Shown: positions 1-4,614 of the stretch, one piece after another
Layout of the letters: every line of letters starts with the position of its first letter
Numbering within the stretch: position 1 is the stretch's first letter
From: Candidatus Aenigmatarchaeota archaeon
Lineage (GTDB): Archaea; Aenigmatarchaeota; Aenigmatarchaeia; GW2011-AR5
DNA length: 6,089 nt
NCBI GenBank assembly: GCA_016202845.1
Contig: JACQNW010000033.1
Location: 1 to 6,089, forward strand
Direction of reading: 5' to 3'
Program-made: the position numbers and the translations under genes
The notes under the pieces: generated by a model
Seen by the model: the letters and a program-made list of their open reading frames with translations, nothing else
What the model was told of the DNA's origin: nothing
The model's database searches: none

Positions 1-90
1 ACATATAGCAACCAATGAAGTTGTATAGAACTTATTACATTGTCTTGATATAACACGTAAACTTTTTCATATAACATCAAACCCTCAATC
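1..90. repeat. Inverted repeat, copy A (partner at 4548-4614)
   Basis: Bases 1-53 match the reverse complement of 4562-4614 at 47 of 53 positions by my alignment, and the first 22 are identical. Similarity resumes at about 76-89 after a stretch absent from copy B. That extra stretch lies between two copies of ATATAAC (48-54 and 69-75), 21 nt apart, as expected from a small tandem duplication or a deletion in the other copy. The repeat touches the first base of the window, so its left limit is unknown. No long conserved reading frame crosses both copies. It lies downstream of the thermosome gene, beyond the probable terminator. Confidence 0.8.
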
Positions 91-104
91 GTAGAAATAA
101 TTGT

Positions 105-125
105 AAATTAAAAGAAAGTAAAAAT
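105..125 (-). terminator. U-rich terminator of the thermosome gene
   Basis: On the minus strand the bases directly after the stop codon are dominated by T runs (TTTTTACTTTCTTTT) with no strong hairpin. Archaeal RNA polymerase commonly terminates at such U-rich tracts, so this is the likely 3' end of the chaperonin mRNA. Confidence 0.5.
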
Positions 126-1778
126 TTACTCCATATCGCCCATGCCGCCAGGCATTCCGCCCATTCCACCAGGTGGCATTCCGCCCATGCCGCCACCGCC
201 TGACTTTGCCGTTATTACGTCGTCTATGCGCAAAATCATCTCTGTGGCTTCTGATGCAGAAATTATCACCTGCGTTTTTATTTTTAAAGGCTCTATAACT
301 CCCATTGCCTTCATGTCCGCGGCAACACCATTCATTACGTCTATTCCATACGTGCTTTTTCCCTTGTCGTGGAACGACCTTAATTCTGCAAGCAAGTCTA
401 TTGGATCTTTTCCTGTTGATTCTGCAAGCGTCTTTGGTATAACTTCTATTGCATCTGCGTACGCATTTATTGCCAATTGCTCTCGGCCATGCTGGCTTTG
501 TGCAAATTCCTTGAGTTTTCGAGCCATTTCAAGCTCAATTGCACCGCCGCCCGAAACAACTTTTCCAACTTCAATTGCAGATATAACGCCCAATACAGCG
601 TCGTCCATGGCACGCTTTGCCTCATCAGTCACATGCTCTGTGCTGCCCCTGACCAGAATTGACACTGCTCTTGGGTCTTTGCATTCGCGTACAAAAATCA
701 TCTCTTCGCCTGCAAGCTTCTTTTCCTCAACCAGTCCGGCAAAACCTAAGTCGTCCCCGGACATTTCATCCAGAGTTGATACTATTCTTCCGCCTGTTGC
801 CTTTGCAAGCTTTTCCATGTCGCTTTTCTTGACACGCCTTGCCGCAACAATACCTTTCTTTGCAAGATAATGCTGCGCCAAGTCATCTATGCCTTTCTGG
901 CAAAATATTACATTGCAACCTGAGGCTGAAACTTTCACAACCATGTCTTTCAGCATCTTTGATTCCTGGTCAATGAATGCCTGAAGCTGTGACGGGTCTG
1001 TTATTCTTATCTCAGCGTTTGTTTCAGTGTTCTTGACCTCCAATGCCACGTCCAATAATGCTATCTTTGCATTTTGCAAGCGCTTTGGCATTGCAGGATG
1101 AACAATTTCCTTGTCTATCACTATTCCTTTTATCAGTTCTGTGTCATCCATTGATCCACCATGCTTCTTCTCGATTTTAATATCATCCTTGTTTATGCGT
1201 ACCTTGTTGCCTTCTGTTTCAGCAACAAGCTTTACAGCCTCTACTGCAAGACGTGCAAGAGAATCTTTTGCAGCCTCGCTGCCCTTGCCTGTCATTGCTG
1301 TCATTGCAATTTTTTCAAGCGTTTTTGCATCGTCTACATCCACTGCTTCGCCCAAAGAATTTACGATTTCCAATGACTTCATTTTTGCAAGCCTGAAACC
1401 CCGAATAATCATTTTTGGATGGATGTCCTGCTCAACCAGCGGTTCTGCTTTTTTTAATAGTTCGCCTGCAAAAACAACAGCCGTAGTTGTTCCGTCACCG
1501 ACCTCGTCTTCCTGTGTTTTTGCAACTTCCACCATCATTTTTGCCGCAGGATGTTCAATCTCCATCTCATTAAGAATAGTAGCACCGTCATTCGTTATTG
1601 TAACGTCCCCTATGCTGTCAACAAGCATCTTGTCCATCCCTTTAGGGCCTAAAGTTGTCCTTACTGACTCAGCGACTGCTTTTGCAGCTGCTATGTTCCT
1701 TGACTGGGCATCTCTGCCAGTTTGCCTAAGCGTTCCTTCAGGCAAAATAAATATTGGCTGTGCTCCCATTTGATTCAT
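126..1778 (-). CDS. Thermosome subunit (group II chaperonin)
   Basis: ATP-driven protein-folding subunit that assembles into the double-ring cytosolic archaeal chaperonin. The 550-residue product has the family's usual length. Visible landmarks are TLGPKGMDK (43-51), NDGATIL with the conserved Asp64 (63-69), the nucleotide-binding GDGTTT (94-99), the segment around Asp393 that serves ATP hydrolysis in group II chaperonins (RAMDDA, 389-394), GGGAIE (410-415), and a Gly/Met-rich tail (526-550, GGM repeats). The frame is open for 36 more codons, but the ATG at 1778 is preferred: a GAGGAGGA ribosome binding site sits 7 nt upstream and the protein then begins like other thermosomes. It diverges from the 1893 gene across a short intergenic region. 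It is the only gene here with a strong Shine-Dalgarno. One subunit gene is visible; whether paralogues exist elsewhere cannot be seen. Confidence 0.97.
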   Translation of the reverse strand: MNQMGAQPIFILPEGTLRQTGRDAQSRNIAAAKAVAESVRTTLGPKGMDKMLVDSIGDVTITNDGATILNEMEIEHPAAKMMVEVAKTQEDEVGDGTTTAVVFAGELLKKAEPLVEQDIHPKMIIRGFRLAKMKSLEIVNSLGEAVDVDDAKTLEKIAMTAMTGKGSEAAKDSLARLAVEAVKLVAETEGNKVRINKDDIKIEKKHGGSMDDTELIKGIVIDKEIVHPAMPKRLQNAKIALLDVALEVKNTETNAEIRITDPSQLQAFIDQESKMLKDMVVKVSASGCNVIFCQKGIDDLAQHYLAKKGIVAARRVKKSDMEKLAKATGGRIVSTLDEMSGDDLGFAGLVEEKKLAGEEMIFVRECKDPRAVSILVRGSTEHVTDEAKRAMDDAVLGVISAIEVGKVVSGGGAIELEMARKLKEFAQSQHGREQLAINAYADAIEVIPKTLAESTGKDPIDLLAELRSFHDKGKSTYGIDVMNGVAADMKAMGVIEPLKIKTQVIISASEATEMILRIDDVITAKSGGGGMGGMPPGGMGGMPGGMGDME

Positions 1779-1785
1779 ATTAAAT

Positions 1786-1793
1786 TCCTCCTC
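1786..1793 (-). promoter_or_regulatory. Strong ribosome binding site of the thermosome gene
   Basis: The minus strand reads GAGGAGGA, 7 nt before the ATG at 1778. This fixes the start and excludes the longer reading to 1886. It implies a leadered mRNA, unlike the apparently leaderless neighbours. Confidence 0.85.
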
Positions 1794-1810
1794 TATATAC
1801 AAGGCAAACC

Positions 1811-1824
1811 GACGCTTGAGCGTC
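1811..1824. promoter_or_regulatory. Inverted repeat in the thermosome 5' leader
   Basis: GACGCT and AGCGTC are perfect 6-base inverted arms around a 2-base centre. In the chaperonin mRNA they would form GACGC-UCAA-GCGUC, a GC-rich hairpin in an otherwise AT-rich leader, ending 17 nt before the Shine-Dalgarno. It could be an RNA stability or translation-control hairpin, or a DNA operator. No regulator is identified. Confidence 0.5.
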
Positions 1825-1841
1825 AATAAACCTTCATAATC

Positions 1842-1857
1842 GTATACTTTCATATAC
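1842..1857. promoter_or_regulatory. Candidate operator GTATA-N6-TATAC
   Basis: Two inverted 5-base arms separated by 6 bases lie between the TATA box at 1863-1872 and the predicted thermosome transcription start near 1841. Repressors in archaea often bind there, and heat-shock regulators are known to control chaperonin promoters. The arms are short and AT-rich, so chance is a real alternative. Confidence 0.3.
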
Positions 1858-1862
1858 ATAAA

Positions 1863-1872
1863 CTTTATAAAG
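1863..1872. promoter_or_regulatory. Palindromic TATA box, possibly shared by divergent genes
   Basis: CTTTATAAAG is its own reverse complement. Its centre is about 25 nt before the ATG at 1893, the distance expected for leaderless transcription of the plus-strand gene. In the opposite direction it places a thermosome start near 1841, giving a leader of about 63 nt. A second TATA-like stretch at 1851-1858 could serve the minus direction instead. Confidence 0.55.
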
Positions 1873-1892
1873 CTTATTATGGTCATAGTTTC

Positions 1893-2165
1893 ATGTCAGA
1901 CAGAATTCTATTGACTTATTGTCCAAACAACCCCGGAAGGCATGGTTCTGATTTATTTGAAAGATTAAGGGTACATCCTAATATTGAACTAAATGCACCT
2001 TATTGCAGGTCTATGTGTGAAACTTGTGAAGCAACATTTTATGCATTTGTGGGTGAGGGGACGTTAGCAGACAAGCTGGCCTTTGGAGAAACTGAAATAG
2101 AATTTCTAGAAAGCTTAGAAAGGCAAACAGGTTTGGATTTGAGCCAGTACAAGGCTGATAAATAA
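1893..2165 (+). CDS. Small cysteine protein, DUF1450/YuzB-like
   Basis: A 90-residue soluble protein with four cysteines: Cys10 in the early YCPNN motif, then Cys38, Cys42 and Cys45 as CxxxCxxC. This order, with a hydrophobic AFVGEG segment after the cysteines (51-56), resembles the DUF1450 (YuzB, UPF0349) family of Firmicutes, where a CxxN motif precedes a CxxxCxxC cluster and an ALVNGE-like strand. That family has no established function; the cysteines suggest metal or Fe-S binding or redox chemistry, which is inference. The start is the first in-frame ATG, about 25 nt after a TATA box, with no Shine-Dalgarno, so the mRNA is probably leaderless. It diverges from the thermosome gene and lies 20 nt before the HTH gene, with which it may be cotranscribed. 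The family match is from pattern memory only. Confidence 0.75.
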   Translation: MSDRILLTYCPNNPGRHGSDLFERLRVHPNIELNAPYCRSMCETCEATFYAFVGEGTLADKLAFGETEIEFLESLERQTGLDLSQYKADK

Positions 2166-2185
2166 TTGCTGTACAGATTATAATT

Positions 2186-3064
2186 ATGATGCCTGAAATA
2201 GAACACGTACTTGAAGAGAATAACTATGATTATTGTTTGTATAGCGGATGTTTTGACGTAGCCGCAAACAAGATGAACAACCTTACAGAAAACATACTAC
2301 TGCTAAAGGTCCTGGAAAATATTGACTCATTTCTGGAAGACCAGGCTGCTAATCTTTCTGCCATATCGAACAACATAAACGGCAATGCATTGCTTGTGGG
2401 AAAGAAGACGAGAACGGAAAAACTCCAGAATAACATTGTATACGAAAGATTCAACATTCCGACTGTCAATATTCATACGCTAGAAATGATACTCGAAGGC
2501 AATGTGCCCTATATATTCAGGACAAGAGGCGGTTTATTTTCTGAGATTAATCCTGAAAAGCTGAAAAATGCACGGAAAGCGGCAGGTCTTTCCCAGAAAG
2601 AACTTGCAGATGAGATAGGAATTACAAAAAAAAGCGTATACGAGCATGAAAGTAAAAGGATGCGCGCTGATCTGCATATGGTTGAAAAGCTTGAACAATT
2701 TCTAGATGAAGACTTATCAGAACCCGTTTCTTTGAATACAAACAATAAAGAAATACAACCAAAAGGGAATTTTGAAAAAACCGTTTCAGGATACCTGAAT
2801 AAAATAGGTTTTTCAACCAATTTTGCCTACAAATCTCCTTTCAACATAATTGCAACATCTGATAATTTATTGGTCATATCAGACGCAGAAGAAAAATCAA
2901 ACAAGGCAAAAAAGAAAGCGCCCAAAATGGCCGAATTTATTTCAGTAATAAACAAACCGGGCATAGTAGTAACAAAGGATGAAATAAACATTGACCTGCC
3001 TACTGTGACGGAAAAACAATTGAAATCAATGAAGCTAAGAGATATTGAGAAGCTGATAAAATAA
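2186..3064 (+). CDS. Archaeal HTH (Cro/C1-type) transcriptional regulator
   Basis: Probable DNA-binding regulator of 292 residues. A Cro/C1 helix-turn-helix spans about 126-173: LKNARKAAGLSQKELADEIG, then ITKKSVYEHES, with the usual SQKELA helix and recognition helix. The preceding domain contains ALLVGKKTRTEKL and a VYERFNIPTVNIHTLEMIL segment (69-103). The C-terminal domain (196-292) contains a similar NIIATSDNLLVISD strand pair and ends with the basic LRDIEKLIK. This arrangement matches a conserved archaeal family usually labelled 'putative HTH-type transcriptional regulatory protein', with members of about 300 residues; its targets are not established as far as I know. Two adjacent ATGs (2186 and 2189) are possible starts and no Shine-Dalgarno is present. 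It follows the cysteine protein by 20 nt. A role in regulating the nearby chaperonin promoter is possible but only inferred from position. Confidence 0.9.
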   Translation: MMPEIEHVLEENNYDYCLYSGCFDVAANKMNNLTENILLLKVLENIDSFLEDQAANLSAISNNINGNALLVGKKTRTEKLQNNIVYERFNIPTVNIHTLEMILEGNVPYIFRTRGGLFSEINPEKLKNARKAAGLSQKELADEIGITKKSVYEHESKRMRADLHMVEKLEQFLDEDLSEPVSLNTNNKEIQPKGNFEKTVSGYLNKIGFSTNFAYKSPFNIIATSDNLLVISDAEEKSNKAKKKAPKMAEFISVINKPGIVVTKDEINIDLPTVTEKQLKSMKLRDIEKLIK

Positions 3065-3116
3065 GCCTTTTACAGGTTAGTCCATACTTTAAGAATGTTT
3101 TTATTACTACAGCAAT

Positions 3117-3531
3117 ATGGTTAGAATAACAGCCGTTCAGATGCGAATAGACGACACAAAAGGATCATCATTAGACACAAACGCAAGAGAAATATGTTCT
3201 TACATGGAATCTGCAAACGGTTCAGATATAATTTGTTTTCCTGAGACAAGTCTTAGCGGACTGCCAAGACCAACATATGCAGATAAAACAGAAGGGCAGC
3301 GATCCAAAAATAGAAAATGAATACTACGGCTTGCCTACTGCACGCGCTTTTGAAAACCAAGCATTTTTTGTCATGTGCGATGCCGAGTCAACAGAAACTG
3401 TTGGGCAAAGCAGAATCCTTTCACCTGTGAGCGAACTTGCAAGAATCGGCAAAGAGGGAACTATTTCAGTAGATGTTGATTTACAGAATTTGGAAGAACT
3501 TAGACGTCGTTATGACTGCTGGAAAGAATAA
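3117..3531 (+). pseudogene. Carbon-nitrogen hydrolase (nitrilase family), broken
   Basis: The frame from 3117 gives a typical nitrilase N-terminus: VRITAVQMRID, then SDIICFPETSLSG with the catalytic Glu near residue 43, stopping at 3320. The +1 frame, roughly 3300 to 3531, gives a typical C-terminal part: GLPTARAFENQAFFVMCDAE, then GQSRILSP, GTISVDVDL and a final LRRRYD. Intact family members are about 250-280 residues and carry catalytic Lys and Cys between these parts. Here the whole middle, of the order of 100-120 residues, is absent and the halves are in different frames. Seen: two in-order family fragments. Inferred: an internal deletion plus frameshift leaving a non-functional amidase/nitrilase. 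The original substrate cannot be deduced. Codon choice looks like that of the neighbours, so this is probably a decaying native gene. Confidence 0.85.
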
Positions 3532-3818
3532 AAGGTAGCAGTGAAAAATGGTTTGGATTTTCCACAAAAAATGTAATTTTCGCAATCGAGCCTTTGTCTA
3601 ACAGGCAAAGCTACAAATTCAAGTATAACAAGAAAAATCCAGTCCTTATACAGTTTGTTGCCAACAGCAAAAAGGAACTGGAAGCAATGAATAAGCACCT
3701 TGAGAAAAGTAACATAAAAATTCTGAGAAAATCCGAGAAAAGAAGCTACGGAACAATCACTAATTTTCTGGATCCTGACGGGAACGTGCTGGAGATTTTA
3801 TTGCCTAACAATAATTAA
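3516..3818 (+). pseudogene. VOC/glyoxalase-family domain, 5'-truncated
   Basis: The open frame from about 3516 reads WFGFSTKNVIFAIEPLS, then NPVLIQFVANSKKELEAM, then the hallmark DPDGNVLEILLP at the end. This is the vicinal oxygen chelate (glyoxalase / bleomycin-resistance / dioxygenase) fold, with the late metal-ligand region EILLP intact. The usual first strand and helix (about 30 residues ending in an FYxxxLGF-type motif) are missing: upstream the frame runs into the end of the nitrilase remnant and a stop at 3513. There is no in-frame ATG or GTG; the only candidate is TTG at 3594, which would remove still more of the fold. Most likely a remnant joined to the nitrilase remnant by deletion. 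It converges on the minus-strand ORF with a 1-nt gap. Confidence 0.75.
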
Positions 3819-3819
3819 A

Positions 3820-4227
3820 TTAATATGGCATAAGGCTGTCTGATACAACCGCATCGCCCCAGCCAGACGTTGCGCCTTTTCTGTGCGATTCTAATGCCAA
3901 TCTAAGCCTTCGAATTTCAGATGTCAACCCATCATAGAATCTAACCGCTAAAGTTTCCTTATGGTCTAACATTAACATTCCTTGCCATCTTAATGCTACT
4001 TGGTTTGTTTGTTGATTGCGAATCAAATCATAGCCCTGTTTGCTAGAACCCTGATAACTATTAATCAAAACATAGCCTTTTACTGTTTCCAACCAACCAA
4101 ACTCTTCTTCACTTACATTGTCAATTGTAAGCGGTAAAATTCCCCGTCTTACTTCTTCAACTCTTGCACTAGAACCAGATTCGTTGAATATGATTTCATT
4201 ACTTTCTATCCTTGGATATTTGCTCAT
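3820..4227 (-). CDS. Hypothetical protein, 135 aa, downstream of the tRNA
   Basis: I do not recognise a family. The product is soluble, with no signal peptide, membrane segment or cysteine. The first half is acidic and strand-like (VEEVRRGILPLTID, FGWLETVKGYVLINSY). The second half has GMLMLDHKETLAVRFYDGL, then a basic helix EIRRLRLALESHRKG, ending SDSLMPY. The start is supported by a TATA-like TTTTTATA centred about 26 nt upstream, immediately beyond the tRNA 3' end, implying a leaderless mRNA. Its codon use differs from pyrH: Ile is 2 AUA of 8 codons (20 of 29 in pyrH), and Leu is mostly TTA/TTG. That, with its position directly behind a tRNA gene and beside pseudogenes, hints at acquired DNA, but the sample is small. 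The 3' end abuts the convergent VOC remnant. Confidence 0.7.
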   Translation of the reverse strand: MSKYPRIESNEIIFNESGSSARVEEVRRGILPLTIDNVSEEEFGWLETVKGYVLINSYQGSSKQGYDLIRNQQTNQVALRWQGMLMLDHKETLAVRFYDGLTSEIRRLRLALESHRKGATSGWGDAVVSDSLMPY

Positions 4228-4249
4228 GAAATTATAGTAAATATTAAAG

Positions 4250-4257
4250 TATAAAAA
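4250..4257 (-). promoter_or_regulatory. TATA box of the 135-aa ORF
   Basis: The minus strand reads TTTTTATA, centred about 26 nt before the ATG at 4227, the spacing for leaderless archaeal transcription. It begins 2 nt after the tRNA 3' end, so tRNA 3' trailer and promoter overlap. Confidence 0.5.
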
Positions 4258-4294
4258 GTGGGCGGGAAGAGATTTGAACTCTCGACCTTCTGCT

Positions 4295-4337
4295 AGCTTA
4301 AAGATGCAGTCAAATGTTTTCTTTTAACTACATGTCG
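4295..4337 (-). other. tRNA intron at canonical position 37/38 (43 nt)
   Basis: In the transcript the anticodon stem TCTGT/GCAGA is followed by a 4-bp central helix CTTA/TAAG flanked by 3-nt bulges TAC and CTA. This is the standard archaeal splicing-endonuclease substrate. Cutting after the second bulge base (TA|C, CT|A) gives a 7-base anticodon loop. The intron interior forms an 11-bp stem (ATGTAGTTAAA with TTTGACTGCAT, including two G-U pairs) closing an 8-nt loop. Confidence 0.85.
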
Positions 4338-4352
4338 TATAAGACAGATGCT

Positions 4353-4382
4353 AACAGCGCTTGTGTGTTAAACAAACAAGCA
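4353..4382 (-). other. Apparent second tRNA intron, in the D arm (30 nt)
   Basis: Removing these 30 nt joins GGTAG to AGC and restores a canonical D stem (GCTT with GAGC). Without removal, no anticodon stem can be placed next to the D arm. The insert contains a GCTTGT/ACAAGC stem. A bulge-helix-bulge can be drawn (bulges AG|T and TT|A, central TGGT/GCTG), but its central helix is mostly G-U. A continuous 12-bp helix, GGTAGTGCTTGT with ACAAGCGCTGTT, competes with it. Either a non-canonical intron or a disruptive insertion. Confidence 0.6.
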
Positions 4383-4413
4383 CTACCAGGCTAAGCTACC
4401 CGCCCGCCAACGA

Positions 4414-4430
4414 AGAAACCTAAGGTTTCT
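4414..4430. promoter_or_regulatory. Perfect palindrome upstream of the tRNA
   Basis: AGAAACC-TAA-GGTTTCT is a perfect inverted repeat (8-base arms if a single central A is counted as the spacer), 9 to 25 nt before the mature tRNA 5' end. A TATA-like CATAAAG (minus, about 4433-4439) and an AT-rich TTTTTAATAATATT (about 4461-4474) are alternative promoters. With the first, the palindrome lies between TATA and start, like an operator; with the second, it is a hairpin in the pre-tRNA leader. Confidence 0.5.
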
Positions 4431-4500
4431 CCTTTATGCCTCATTCACTTCCTATTGAAGAATATTATTAAAAAGATTAGTTTCCACCCTGATTTTCCCT

Positions 4501-4583
4501 ATGTTTAGATAAACAGTGCAAAGCTTAAAGAAATAGCCGCTCTAATTATTGAGGAGTTTGATTATAGCAAGCCAATGAAATAA
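4501..4583 (+). pseudogene. Fragment of a coding region (about 25 residues)
   Basis: From 4509 one frame reads INSAKLKEIAALI, then IEEFDYSKPMK, ending at TAA 4581-4583. It looks like a genuine amphipathic helix at a protein C-terminus. An ATG at 4501 lies in another frame (ATG TTT AGA TAA), so a one-base shift would be needed to join it. The last codons run into repeat copy B. I do not recognise the parent gene. It could be a remnant or a chance open frame. Confidence 0.3.
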
Positions 4584-4614
4584 ACTCTATATAACTTCAT
4601 TGGTTGCTATATGT
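4548..4614. repeat. Inverted repeat, copy B (partner at 1-90)
   Basis: Bases 4562-4614 match copy A in inverted orientation at 47 of 53 positions, and 4548-4561 align with 76-89 after a roughly 21-nt gap. Copies A and B enclose the thermosome, the cysteine protein, the HTH gene, the pseudogenes and the tRNA. The copy contains its own internal inverted repeat, listed separately. Confidence 0.8.
4563..4611. repeat. Large hairpin within repeat copy B
   Basis: TATAGCAA then CCAATGAA (4563-4579, with one extra G at 4571) pair perfectly with TTCATTGG then TTGCTATA (4596-4611). The result is 16 bp with a single bulge and a 16-nt loop. Copy A keeps the 3' arm exactly but has substitutions in the other arm, so its stem is weaker. 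Confidence 0.75.

Larger units (their letters stand above)
4259..4405 (-). tRNA. tRNA-Ile(UAU) with two apparent introns
   Basis: The minus strand gives a full cloverleaf once two insertions are removed. Acceptor GGGCGGG (4405-4399) pairs with CCCGCCC, followed by A73 at 4259. The D arm becomes GCTT...GAGC with AGCCTGGTA in the loop. The anticodon stem is TCTGT/GCAGA, the variable loop AGGTC, and the T arm GAGAG-TTCAAAT-CTCTT. The exons are 4383-4405, 4338-4352 and 4259-4294, 74 nt in total, without encoded CCA. The anticodon loop is CTTATAA, so the anticodon is UAU, reading AUA. Most archaea instead read AUA with a CAU tRNA whose C34 becomes agmatidine; UAU versions are known from a few small or deep lineages. 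The 37/38 intron has a textbook bulge-helix-bulge. The D-arm intron is inferred from the cloverleaf and has weaker splice structure. Confidence 0.88.

Noticed and set aside
1..100. Minus-strand open frame through repeat copy A
   Set aside because: The frame (for example LYEKVYVLYQDN) is open to the window edge, but it is not conserved in copy B and follows the thermosome terminator, so chance is likelier.
142..1773. Long plus-strand open frames opposite the thermosome gene
   Set aside because: They are antisense shadows of a highly conserved gene: Pro/Ser/Ile-rich translations without recognisable domains.
1779..1886. N-terminal extension of the thermosome frame by 36 codons
   Set aside because: The extension is translated promoter and leader. 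The strong Shine-Dalgarno before 1778 and the normal thermosome N-terminus place the start at 1778.
2230..2820. Minus-strand open frames opposite the HTH gene
   Set aside because: Shadow frames of the regulator, with no promoter or family signal.
3594..3818. Intact short VOC protein starting at TTG 3594
   Set aside because: The same frame upstream still encodes recognisable VOC sequence (FGFSTKNVIFAIEP), so the homology starts earlier and a start at 3594 would cut the fold. Truncation explains it better.
3820..4405. Integrative element inserted at the tRNA 3' end
   Set aside because: I found no second copy of the tRNA 3' sequence in the window to act as the other attachment site, and no integrase. 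Only weak codon-use hints remain.
4548..4562. Resemblance of TTGAGGAGTTTGATT to the start of 16S rRNA
   Set aside because: Only a few bases resemble the bacterial 5' end; the organism is archaeal and no rRNA sequence follows.
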